Shown piece by piece: positions 6,794-13,153 of a stretch of 13,237 bases of DNA (positions within the stretch are counted from its first letter, which is position 1; every line of letters begins with the position of its first letter). This stretch comes from Methanoregula sp. UBA471 (GTDB lineage Archaea > Halobacteriota > Methanomicrobia > Methanomicrobiales > Methanospirillaceae), in assembly GCA_002495065.1 (NCBI GenBank), contig DADT01000040.1:41899-55135 (forward strand), written 5' to 3'. Both the position numbers and the translations under genes were made by a program. The notes beneath the pieces were generated by a model that saw only the letters and a program-made list of their open reading frames with translations, was not told the DNA's origin and did not search any database.

Positions 6794-6900
6794 GGGGCCG
6801 GTGAACATTTTTTCAGAGATGCTCCGGGTTTGATAATTTCACATCCGGTTATGGAACAATGTAAGAATCCGGTATGCCTTACATCCGTTTTCGATTTTTT

Positions 6901-6909
6901 TTTAATTTA
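6901..6909 (+). promoter_or_regulatory. Candidate TATA box for the CPBP protease gene
   Basis: TTTAATTTA after a T-rich run, 56 nt ahead of the chosen ATG at 6965. Transcription would start near 6935. The sequence AATTAATAA at about 6934 is an alternative. Confidence 0.35.
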
Positions 6910-6964
6910 CACGCAGTTTACGGTGCACAATACAATTAATAAGCCCGGAACAAGATTACCACGT

Positions 6965-7750
6965 ATGACACAGAAGGAGTATTTTGGTGTCGATATAAAG
7001 ATCTGGCTGACACTCGTCCTTGCATCCTGCATCTCCGGAGTGCTGGTCATCCCTTACCTCCTCGAATTTTCCGGGCAAAGCCTTCCTCCTCTTCCCGAAT
7101 TTCTCCAGATTGCCCTGCTTGCGTTCATTCAATATGCCGTGATGTTTGGCATTCTTGCGTTCCTCGGCCTGTGGATATCAAAGAAAATCGGGTTAGAGCC
7201 GACTCCTGTGCTGTCGGGGAAAACGCGACTGAGAGAGCACCTGACCATATCTGTCGTCTCCGGAATTGCCGCAGGGGTAGCTATCGTCCTCCTTAACATC
7301 CTCCTGAATTTCCTGTTCGTCTTTCCTGATACCGGCCCCGGGACGGGGAATCCAGGTGCATTTGTAGGGTTTCTTGCCTCCTTCTACGGGGGCATAGCTG
7401 AAGAGGTGCTCCTGAGGCTCTTCTTTGTTTCATTCCTGTGTTTACTCATGATCGGGGCCATGAGGCTGACTGGATATGCAAAATCATGGAAGTATACGGA
7501 CACCATAGTATGGGTTTCGGTGGTTATAGCTGCAATCGTATTTGGCCTCGCCCACCTCCCCGGCACTGCGGTTATCATGGCAATCACACCTGCGGTTATC
7601 TTACGGGCAGTCCTTCTGAACGGCATCGGGGGTGTGGTCTTTGGCTGGTTGTTCTTCCGGAAGGGGCTGGAATTTGCCATGATCTCCCATTTCTCGCTGG
7701 ACATTGTACTCCACGTTATCCTCCCTCTGATAGGATATTCGCTCCTTTGA
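6965..7750 (+). CDS. CPBP family intramembrane metalloprotease (CAAX protease/Abi-like)
   Basis: A polytopic membrane protein of 261 residues from the chosen start. The diagnostic motifs are present in order: AEEVLLRLFF near residues 145-154 (the EExxxR motif), FGLAHLPG near 194-201 (first His), and FAMISHFSLDIVLH near 237-250 (second His). Hydrophobic segments at about 12-35, 47-70, 92-117, 133-165, 183-195 and 205-255 suit a seven- or eight-helix fold. Family members cleave prenylated or other membrane substrates, and in bacteria some confer bacteriocin self-immunity; the substrate here is unknown. The frame is open back to a TTG at 6830, but that extension (with CKNPVCLTSVF) looks unlike the family and overlaps the promoter, so the ATG at 6965 is preferred. 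No strong ribosome binding site is visible. Confidence 0.85.
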   Translation: MTQKEYFGVDIKIWLTLVLASCISGVLVIPYLLEFSGQSLPPLPEFLQIALLAFIQYAVMFGILAFLGLWISKKIGLEPTPVLSGKTRLREHLTISVVSGIAAGVAIVLLNILLNFLFVFPDTGPGTGNPGAFVGFLASFYGGIAEEVLLRLFFVSFLCLLMIGAMRLTGYAKSWKYTDTIVWVSVVIAAIVFGLAHLPGTAVIMAITPAVILRAVLLNGIGGVVFGWLFFRKGLEFAMISHFSLDIVLHVILPLIGYSLL

Positions 7751-8074
7751 ATCGCTTACAAAAGAAGATATACGGGCCGGGGTCATATGCGCCTTTTAAA
7801 GCGCCCGGCCCCCGGGGCACGATCCTGTTCCCCCCATTTGTCTGATGAGGGAGAGATTATACGAACGGGCGAAAAAGGCATGGCTCAGGCAGGACGTACA
7901 CGAGTCCTGCGGGATCCGGGAAATAAAACCTCTGATTTTTTTCTGATATGGGATCAACGCCCTGTACAGGAGAACCTGGTACTGCCTTTGGATCACTCCT
8001 GATTATTGAGGGATTTCCGCTCATTCGGATTACCTGTCATGCCCCCCCTGCCAATGCGGAATGCCGGCGGGAAA
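7751..8074. other. Intergenic region with two hairpins; no gene supported
   Basis: Inverted repeat GGGCCGGG (7774-7781) / CCCGGCCC (7804-7811) encloses GCGC arms. A second, cleaner hairpin GCAGGAC (7889-7895) / GTCCTGC (7904-7910) is followed about 25 nt later by a seven-T run near 7937. The second may terminate CPBP transcripts. The open frames here are low-complexity shadows in GC-rich DNA. Confidence 0.3.
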
Positions 8075-8085
8075 CCAAAAAAGAA
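8075..8085 (-). terminator. Oligo-T terminator after the membrane protein gene
   Basis: On the minus strand TTCTTTTTTGG follows the TGA at 8088-8086 directly. Such a U-tract is a typical archaeal termination signal. Confidence 0.5.
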
Positions 8086-8940
8086 TCAGATCTCCGTAAT
8101 TTCCCCGGTCTTCCCGTTGACAAAACAATTGTACGCGATACCGTTCATCGCAAGGCGGGGGCGGGACCGGACCGTCCCGTCGGTGCTCCACGATGAGATC
8201 ACCGCGGAAGTTTCTAGATACCTGCGCCCTTCGGAAGGGCCGGCAAGGACCGGGCGGTCGCTCCCGCTCAGGCCGCCATAGTTGTCGATTTTCAGGAAGG
8301 TTTCTTCCGGTGCACCGGTCCGGGCATTGATGAGATATCCCGTCTTGTCATGGTAGAGGTATACCATGCCGCTGTCGATGGTCGCAATGAGGGTATTGTC
8401 GGCAAAGTCCATGCGCCGGAGGATTCTGGTGTCGCTCCTGTTCACGACAAAGACGGTGCCTGGGTAAGGCGCCTTCGTGTAATCTATCACCACAACAACA
8501 GCGGTCTGTTCGTTACCGGCAAGCAGCACGCCGGTTCCTGTGCCCGGGAGCTCGTAGGCAAGCCCAGGAGCCGGATGAGGGCTGCCGGAAAAGCCGTTGC
8601 AGGACTCCGGCAGCTGCACGCTCGTGCGATCGAAGTGAGGCAGCACCGCGTAGGTAATGAAAAACAGGAGGAGAGCTGCTGTGAATACGGTACCACCGGA
8701 AATAAAAAATGCCCGGTATTTGTCTTCGCGGGACCGGGCAGCAACGGCTGTACCAGCGATGAGAGGACCGATGAGAAAATACAGGAGAGCGAACGGGTAA
8801 AACAGGAAACCCGGTTCATGGAGCAGTATGATGTAAGTCATGCCTGCTATAACACTGAACAAGGTGCCAAAAATTATGCCCGGTGCTACAGACGCATATT
8901 GCATACATTTCATTGTATCTGCTATTGAGAAAACCTTCAC
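8086..8940 (-). CDS. Membrane-anchored protein of unknown function
   Basis: A 284-residue protein I do not recognise. Three hydrophobic segments, at about 18-40 (VAPGIIFGTLFSVIAGMTYIIL), 45-68 (FLFYPFALLYFLIGPLIAGTAVA) and 79-100 (FFISGGTVFTAALLLFFITY), anchor it in the membrane. After these comes a soluble domain of about 180 residues rich in beta-strand-like stretches (VVVVIDYTKAPYPGTVFVVN, MVYLYHDKTGYLINARTG), ending NCFVNGKTGEITEI. The recurrent D-KTGYLIN / NGKTGEITE pattern hints at a beta-propeller-like or PQQ-like repeat, but too few units are present to claim it. The frame starts with GTG at 8940; an ATG at 8913 is an alternative, and neither has a clear ribosome binding site or TATA box. 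A fragment of the degraded family lies just upstream, which may have disrupted the promoter. Confidence 0.6.
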   Translation of the reverse strand: MKVFSIADTMKCMQYASVAPGIIFGTLFSVIAGMTYIILLHEPGFLFYPFALLYFLIGPLIAGTAVAARSREDKYRAFFISGGTVFTAALLLFFITYAVLPHFDRTSVQLPESCNGFSGSPHPAPGLAYELPGTGTGVLLAGNEQTAVVVVIDYTKAPYPGTVFVVNRSDTRILRRMDFADNTLIATIDSGMVYLYHDKTGYLINARTGAPEETFLKIDNYGGLSGSDRPVLAGPSEGRRYLETSAVISSWSTDGTVRSRPRLAMNGIAYNCFVNGKTGEITEI

Positions 8941-8976
8941 GATACGGAATAGAATGAATCTGTGGAGGTTCCATCG

Positions 8977-9035
8977 GGAAAGTCCCCGTCACGTTCCGCC
9001 CGGGTCGTGTTTGCACCGGAGATCCTTGTTACGAT
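8977..9035 (+). pseudogene. Internal fragment of the 5345-5722 family
   Basis: The stretch GTCCCCGTCACGTTCCGCCC, then GGGTCGTGTTTGCACCGGAG and ATCCTTG, matches the part of the intact copy coding KVPVTFARVMFAPEIL (about 5469-5516). One inserted C breaks the frame. Similarity fades on both sides, and the following sequence to 9126 contains nothing recognisable. Confidence 0.5.
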
Positions 9036-9126
9036 CGCATTTTGCAGATGAAAACATGAACCTGGATCAGCCCAATCATCGCGATGAACAGGAATTGTTA
9101 CGTTCTTTCAGGCAGAACGTGCCGGA

Positions 9127-9711
9127 TTAGAGGAAACGTTTCATTGAATGAAACCAGATCCGCCGAAGATTCGATTGCGCAAGAAAAAGTATTGCATAGA
9201 TCTCACCTTTCTGTAATCCGGAACACAGTACGGCAAGTATGAGAGCCAGAGTCTTTGGATCCGCCGGTGAAGAGAAGGTCCCGCGTTTTTGTTCCCGTTC
9301 AATCCCCTTTTCCAGCGCGGATACCAGTTCATGAACGGATTCAGCAGTCACTTCAGGAATACTGTCCGCGGGACTTTCGAGCAGACCGACTTCATATAAA
9401 ATGTCTTTCCGGTTTTGTTCAAGGAAATACATCCGGTCGAATTTCTGGGCTAATTCACGGGTATCAGGCCGGTTGAAGTAGGGATCGGTGGCAATTTTAT
9501 AGAGTTCTTCTTCAAGGGTTACAAGAACTTCCTGGAGCAACACCGTCTTGCTCCGGAAATACCAGTACACAGCCCCTTTTGTGACGCCGATCTTCCTGGC
9601 AACGTCATCGACCGTTACGTTATTATATCCCCGTTCCGCCATCGCCTCCATCGCAGCCTGGACGATCCTCCGTTTGGCATCATCCGTGTACTGGGGAACG
9701 ACTTTGGGCAT
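9127..9711 (-). CDS. TetR/AcrR family transcriptional regulator
   Basis: A DNA-binding repressor of 194 residues. The N-terminal domain is classic TetR: RRIVQAAMEAMAERGYNNVT at about 14-33, then a helix-turn-helix VDDVARKIGVTKGAVYWYFRSKTVLL at about 34-59. The C-terminal ligand-binding/dimer domain (about 65-194) is alpha-helical and not diagnostic of a ligand. Length fits the family. The start at 9711 is the first Met. On the minus strand a TGATTATACC box about 32-41 nt upstream implies a very short leader. The gene diverges from the methyltransferase operon at 9847, with about 135 bp between starts, so it probably represses that operon and itself. Confidence 0.92.
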   Translation of the reverse strand: MPKVVPQYTDDAKRRIVQAAMEAMAERGYNNVTVDDVARKIGVTKGAVYWYFRSKTVLLQEVLVTLEEELYKIATDPYFNRPDTRELAQKFDRMYFLEQNRKDILYEVGLLESPADSIPEVTAESVHELVSALEKGIEREQKRGTFSSPADPKTLALILAVLCSGLQKGEIYAILFLAQSNLRRIWFHSMKRFL

Positions 9712-9782
9712 AGGTATTCTGGTTTATCTTTTTTTTTACCGGGGTATAATCATATGGTGTTTTTGAATATCAGTTCGATCAG

Positions 9783-9790
9783 TATTTATA
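9783..9790 (+). promoter_or_regulatory. TATA box of the methyltransferase operon
   Basis: TATTTATA, predicting a transcription start near 9810-9815. The direct repeat ATCAGT (9769-9774 and 9778-9783) abuts it upstream and might be a second regulatory element. Confidence 0.5.
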
Positions 9791-9801
9791 CATTCTTTGA
9801 G

Positions 9802-9817
9802 TATGTTAATTAACGTA
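9802..9817. promoter_or_regulatory. Putative TetR operator palindrome
   Basis: TATGTTAATTAACGTA: a perfect 10-bp core GTTAATTAAC with symmetric TA pairs further out. It covers the predicted start of transcription of the methyltransferase operon and lies between that operon and the divergent TetR gene. The position is right for repression by the neighbouring regulator; binding is inferred. Confidence 0.4.
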
Positions 9818-9846
9818 ATGAATGGTGATACCGTTTGAAAAATATA

Positions 9847-10800
9847 ATGCCGTCAGAGGAAATGGGAAAATCTGTAGAATCTCTGTGGATCAGTGCCAAC
9901 GGCACTGCCGATAGCAATGGCCCCAGCAAAATGGCAGAAGGGATCGCACTGCAGCGGTTTGCGGAATCGAGGCTGCCGGAGGATGTCCGGATATTCTTCG
10001 ATCCGTATGCAGTCCATTTTATTGATCCGGTAAAACTTGCATGGGCAAAGGAGCACCCTAAAGAGATCCAGGCACGTATGGAGGATTTCGAGAAAAGGAT
10101 GCCCGGCTGGTACAACGCCATCCGGGGACGCATCCGGTACTTCGATGATATCGTACAGAATGCCGCCGGCGAAGGATTTTCACAACTGGTGATCCTTGGC
10201 GCCGGATACGATACAAGGGCATACCGCATTGGTACGTTGAAAGGACATACCAGGGTCTTTGAGATCGACCGGCCGGCAACGCAGAAACGAAAGACCGGGA
10301 TTGTAAAAAAGATCTTCGGGGAACTTCCGGATCATGTCTCATTCATCCCCCACGAAATCGGAACAGGGCCATGGTGGCCCGTGCTGGAAGCGGCCGGGTA
10401 TTCCCCGGCACAAAAGACGCTCTTCCTCCTTGAAGGGCTCGTGATGTACCTTCCCTGTCAGGATGCTGGGGAACTGCTCGCCGGAATCGCGGAACATGCT
10501 TGTGCCGGCAGTACGGTGCTCTTCGATTTCGTCCCGCAATCGCTTGCGGACGGTACGTCCGATGCTGAAGGCGGACATAACATCCGAAACGGGACGATCC
10601 GGATAGGCGAGCCAATCCTGTCGGGATTTACCGAAGCCCAGGTAGTCCCGTTCCTCACAGCTCTCGGGTACTCCGGCGTGCAGGTCATCCCCTCCCGGGC
10701 GTATGCAAGGCTGTATTTCACGGGAAAGAATGCTGACCAGAAGGTATCCGGGTTGATGTCTCTGGCATATGCAACGGTTTCAGGAGTGTCACGGCAATGA
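9847..10800 (+). CDS. LCMT/Ppm1-type class I SAM-dependent methyltransferase
   Basis: A cytosolic methyltransferase of 317 residues of the leucine carboxyl methyltransferase-like family (TIGR00027-type, from memory). Motifs in order, numbered from the ATG: a family N-terminal region AEGIALQRFAESRL (31-44) and FFDPYAVHFI (50-59); WYNAIRGRIRYFDD (88-101); SAM-binding motif I VILGAGYDTRAYR (115-127); motif II FEIDRPATQKRK (138-149); and the family motif LFLLEGLVMYLP (192-203). Characterised relatives methylate carboxylates or polyketide-type small molecules; the substrate here is unknown. The ATG at 9847 is preferred to a TTG at 9835, though neither has a good ribosome binding site. Its TGA overlaps the ATG of the following Cys-rich gene (ATGA), implying coupled translation. 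It is probably controlled by the divergent TetR. Confidence 0.88.
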   Translation: MPSEEMGKSVESLWISANGTADSNGPSKMAEGIALQRFAESRLPEDVRIFFDPYAVHFIDPVKLAWAKEHPKEIQARMEDFEKRMPGWYNAIRGRIRYFDDIVQNAAGEGFSQLVILGAGYDTRAYRIGTLKGHTRVFEIDRPATQKRKTGIVKKIFGELPDHVSFIPHEIGTGPWWPVLEAAGYSPAQKTLFLLEGLVMYLPCQDAGELLAGIAEHACAGSTVLFDFVPQSLADGTSDAEGGHNIRNGTIRIGEPILSGFTEAQVVPFLTALGYSGVQVIPSRAYARLYFTGKNADQKVSGLMSLAYATVSGVSRQ

Positions 10801-11024
10801 CCGGTTCACACCGGAATGCCCGGGCTCCTGTAGTCAACTTCGACATCATCTACGGACGAACTACCGGCACCTGCTGCTGGGGCTGCGCCAAGCGCGACGA
10901 CTGCCCGATGGAGGCGGTTGGCCGGCGGTGTACACGGGACCACACCACCTGCGGGGAATGCACGTGGTGGGGAGTGCGGGGCTGCTACTGCTTCTCGATC
11001 GACAAAGATCTGCTGAAAATGTGA
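10797..11024 (+). CDS. Cysteine-rich small protein (75 aa), probable metal binder
   Basis: It overlaps the methyltransferase stop by ATGA, so the start is well supported. The protein has nine cysteines: C26, C27, C30, C36, C45, C52, C55, C63 and C65, arranged as CCWGC, DDCP, RRC, TCGEC and GCYC, plus paired tryptophans. It has no signal peptide or membrane segment. The spacing suggests zinc or iron-sulfur binding. I do not recognise the family. The cysteine pattern would not be expected in a shadow frame, and tight coupling to the methyltransferase suggests a joint function, for instance as a metal- or electron-carrying partner; that is inference. Confidence 0.7.
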   Translation: MTGSHRNARAPVVNFDIIYGRTTGTCCWGCAKRDDCPMEAVGRRCTRDHTTCGECTWWGVRGCYCFSIDKDLLKM

Positions 11025-11218
11025 GGTGGGATCGTACACTGACAGATCTTTTCACGGAGTTACTGGAAAACGGAATAAAGCCCACGATGTCGGCATTGAG
11101 GAGAATCCTTTACACCCGCCAGAGGATGAAATACCCGCACGATGGCGGAGGGAAGACATCTTCAGAAATAGGCAAAGATAGATGCATCCGGAATACCAGA
11201 TGGGAATTGTTCAGGTAG
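11021..11218 (+). CDS. Possible small hypothetical protein (GTG start overlapping previous stop)
   Basis: A 65-codon frame starting at a GTG that overlaps the TGA of the Cys-rich gene and ending 9 bp before the DUF169 start. Its first half looks protein-like and helical (RTLTDLFTELLENGIKPTMS, then ALRRILYTRQRMKY); its second half is charged and unremarkable. No family is recognised. It could equally be intergenic sequence or the remnant of a longer gene. Confidence 0.25.
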   Translation: MRWDRTLTDLFTELLENGIKPTMSALRRILYTRQRMKYPHDGGGKTSSEIGKDRCIRNTRWELFR

Positions 11219-11227
11219 GGTGATTAG

Positions 11228-11998
11228 TTGGCTGAAATCTCGATCAAAGAAGCAGGACAGCGCCTCGCGACCGCGTTCCACCTTGCGGCACGGCCGCTTG
11301 CAGTGTACGGCTCGGAGACTATACCCGCTGGCGTCGCCCACCTCCCCGAGGTAAACCGGTGCCTTGCGGTTTCGTTGTACCGGATGGCATCCCGGAGGGA
11401 GTCTCCTGCGATCTACGTGGGACCGGACTCAAAAGAGGGCTGCTGTATCGGCGGCCTTGCCCATACCGGGTTCCACCCTGAGCCGGATGATATCAAGTGG
11501 TTTGTCTCAACGGGGAAGAGTGATGTCCGGGGCGGGGCAGCAGAGTACCTGAAATCCAGGCCGGAGGTTGTCGAGGCCTGCTTCAGGGCGCTTGGCAGGG
11601 TCACCCCGCCCGGCAGATATCTCGTCGTCCAGGCATGCGAGGCACTCCCCGACCCGGAACCTGAAATCCGGTCCATCTGCTGTTTTGGAACCGCTGAGCA
11701 GATACGGAACATGGCAGCGCTCGTCCATTTCAACCGGACTGACCCGTTCACCCCCGTAATCGTACCGTGGGGCCCGTCATGCTCGACGTTCATCACCTAC
11801 CCTGCAGGGATGACGGAGAAAGCGCCAAAGAACTCCGCATTCATGGGCCCGCAGGATCCGACCCAGAATCACACTCTTCCCCCGGATATGATGGCGATAG
11901 GCATCCCCGCAGCAGTAGCAGGAGAAATGGCGGGAAACCTGGATGAATCATTTGTCATAAAAAGGCCGAACGTGGCATTTCCCCGCCGGAAGACATAA
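11228..11998 (+). CDS. DUF169 family protein
   Basis: A soluble protein of 256 residues with typical DUF169 features: an N-terminal LAARPLAVYGSETIPAG segment (about 19-35), CLAVSLYRMASRRESPAIYV (about 45-64), GCCIGGLAHTGF (about 70-81), a conserved VIVPWGPSCSTFITYPAG (about 178-195), and FMGPQDPT with MMAIGIPAAVAGEMAGNLDESF near the C-terminus. The family is widespread in methanogens and other anaerobes and its biochemical role is not established; the conserved cysteines suggest a cofactor or metal. It starts with TTG at 11228, preceded by a good AGGGTGAT ribosome binding site at 11216-11223. It is the last gene of the likely methyltransferase operon. Confidence 0.82.
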   Translation: MAEISIKEAGQRLATAFHLAARPLAVYGSETIPAGVAHLPEVNRCLAVSLYRMASRRESPAIYVGPDSKEGCCIGGLAHTGFHPEPDDIKWFVSTGKSDVRGGAAEYLKSRPEVVEACFRALGRVTPPGRYLVVQACEALPDPEPEIRSICCFGTAEQIRNMAALVHFNRTDPFTPVIVPWGPSCSTFITYPAGMTEKAPKNSAFMGPQDPTQNHTLPPDMMAIGIPAAVAGEMAGNLDESFVIKRPNVAFPRRKT

Positions 11999-12057
11999 GT
12001 GCCGGCACCGGGAAATCGTGATCCCTGAGGCGCCTTCAACCCTGCGGAATACTGTGT

Positions 12058-12220
12058 CAGCTCCGGATCATTACCAGGGATACGGACCGTCACAGCCGGG
12101 CTCTGGCCCCGGTCGAAGCACGGGACGTGGCGGTCCTTCCTGGTCACGCCGGACTCGATGGCCGGGATCGACCGCGAGGGGAAATGCCTTGTGTCGGGAT
12201 CGGGACAGATGCTTGCGTGA
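12058..12220 (+). pseudogene. C-terminal half fragment of the 5345-5722 family
   Basis: From CAGCTCCGGATCATT through CGGGACGTGGCGGTCCTTCC and the closing GGGATCGGGACAGAT...TGA, this matches 5561-5722 of the intact copy. One base has been inserted within the first 49 bp (49 versus 48 bp to the CTCTGG landmark), so the frame is broken. The 5' half of the gene is absent. It lies 60 bp after the DUF169 stop. Confidence 0.65.
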
Positions 12221-12440
12221 ATAAACAAGATTACTTTATGAGGGAGGGCTTACCCCGGTCCTAAACACTCATGCGGAAATTCTTGTACCTCAGACCCCGA
12301 AAAAGGCCCGGTTGTACCTCTTTTCCCTCAACCCCCGGATTTCTGAGGTCATAATTCCCAAGAATGCGGAACCGGGCAGGAATAATTCCGTGATCTGTGG
12401 CGGGAATGGGGGAGGTCATATGTAGCGATGTTACGGTCAT
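12221..12440 (+). repeat. Non-coding dispersed repeat block, copy 2
   Basis: Same block as 6453-6670 and in the same orientation, again directly after a family fragment. The inverted repeat arms are GGCCCGGTT (12305-12313) and AACCGGGC (12370-12377). Together with the fragment it forms a direct repeat of about 300 bp with 6376-6670. Confidence 0.6.
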
Positions 12441-12514
12441 CACCAGGCAAAAGAGACGTGATCTGGGACAAGACCGGGACCGGCAGGGGGAATTCCCGGA
12501 CCTTTATTCCCAAC

Positions 12515-12554
12515 TAACTCATAGTTATTTAGTAACCGAAAGTTATAATATAAC
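12515..12554. promoter_or_regulatory. 9-bp-periodic array of GTTA/TAAC half-sites over the promoter of the FMN protein
   Basis: Five half-sites alternate in orientation at an exact 9-bp step: TAAC 12515, GTTA 12524, TAAC 12533, GTTA 12542, TAAC 12551. The last pair encloses the AT-rich TATA element (GTTATAATATAAC). This is the layout of a multi-dimer operator covering the promoter of the gene at 12584. Confidence 0.5.
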
Positions 12555-12583
12555 CCAGAGTAAACATTCTTAAGGGAAATTCC

Positions 12584-12982
12584 ATGGTTACACTAACACA
12601 GGAAATCAAAGAATCGCTCCAGGGAACGAAGACCGCATTCCTTGCAACATCGTCAAAAAAAGGCATTCCCAATGCTGTCCCGATCGCGGCGTTCAGGGTA
12701 CTGGATGACGGGACGTTGCTCATCTCGGATCAGTACTTCAACAAGACCCTGCAGAACATGAAGGAGAACCCGACAATCGCCCTGTCGTGGTGGGGGGACA
12801 AGGGCGGTTTCCAGATCAAGGGTACTGTCACTATCCATACGAATGACGAAATCTTCCGGCAGAACGTTGCCTGGATGAAGGAGAGCTGGCCAAAATTTGT
12901 GCCCAAGTCTGCAGTGCTCGTGAAGATCACTGATGTTTACATGGTTAAACCGGGCCCTGAGCCGGGAAAGAAGATCCTGTAA
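12584..12982 (+). CDS. Pyridoxamine 5'-phosphate oxidase-like FMN-binding split-barrel protein
   Basis: A cytosolic protein of 132 residues, the usual length of single-domain PNPOx-like proteins. Features in order: EIKESLQGTKTAFLATSSKKG (about 6-26), the first barrel strands with the TSSKKGIPNAVP turn; FRVLDDGTLLISDQYFNKTLQN (37-58); NPTIALSWWGDKGGFQIKGT (62-81); and a C-terminal AVLVKITDVYMVKPGPEPGKK. Such proteins bind FMN, F420 or haem at a dimer interface and often act as reductases or flavin carriers; true PNPOx activity is unlikely because the family's C-terminal dimerisation domain is absent. The ATG at 12584 has AAGGGA about 8 nt upstream and a TATA element at about 12543-12552. Its promoter carries the periodic half-site array. 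Confidence 0.85.
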   Translation: MVTLTQEIKESLQGTKTAFLATSSKKGIPNAVPIAAFRVLDDGTLLISDQYFNKTLQNMKENPTIALSWWGDKGGFQIKGTVTIHTNDEIFRQNVAWMKESWPKFVPKSAVLVKITDVYMVKPGPEPGKKIL

Positions 12983-13153
12983 ACCGGCGGCTGAAAGCAA
13001 CCGATCTTCAGCAGGAAAAAAATCCTGAATTCTCTTTTCTGCCCGTCTCAGGTATCAGCACGCTATGATGTAAGAAAAGATGAAAAAACCAAAAGTCGTC
13101 GTGCCGAAGGGAAATCCCCGGAAAAATCCGGCGACATCAAGAGAGGACATCTC
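12983..13153. other. Intergenic region between FMN protein and flavodoxin-like gene
   Basis: It contains a weak hairpin, GCTGAA and CTTCAGC at about 12990-13012, without a following T-run, and purine-rich sequence at 13070-13150. No gene or clear TATA box is visible. Confidence 0.3.

Noticed and set aside
7774..7811. GC-rich hairpin after the CPBP gene as an intrinsic terminator
   Set aside because: No T-run follows and archaeal termination relies on U-tracts; it is noted only as a structure.
8350..8928. 192-codon plus-strand frame antisense to the membrane protein
   Set aside because: Composition is irregular, while the minus-strand frame has clear membrane segments and a terminator directly after its stop.
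10769..11020. Alternative frame over the Cys-rich gene
   Set aside because: The cysteine-rich frame has patterned cysteines and an ATGA start overlap; this frame is arginine/leucine-rich low-complexity typical of shadows.
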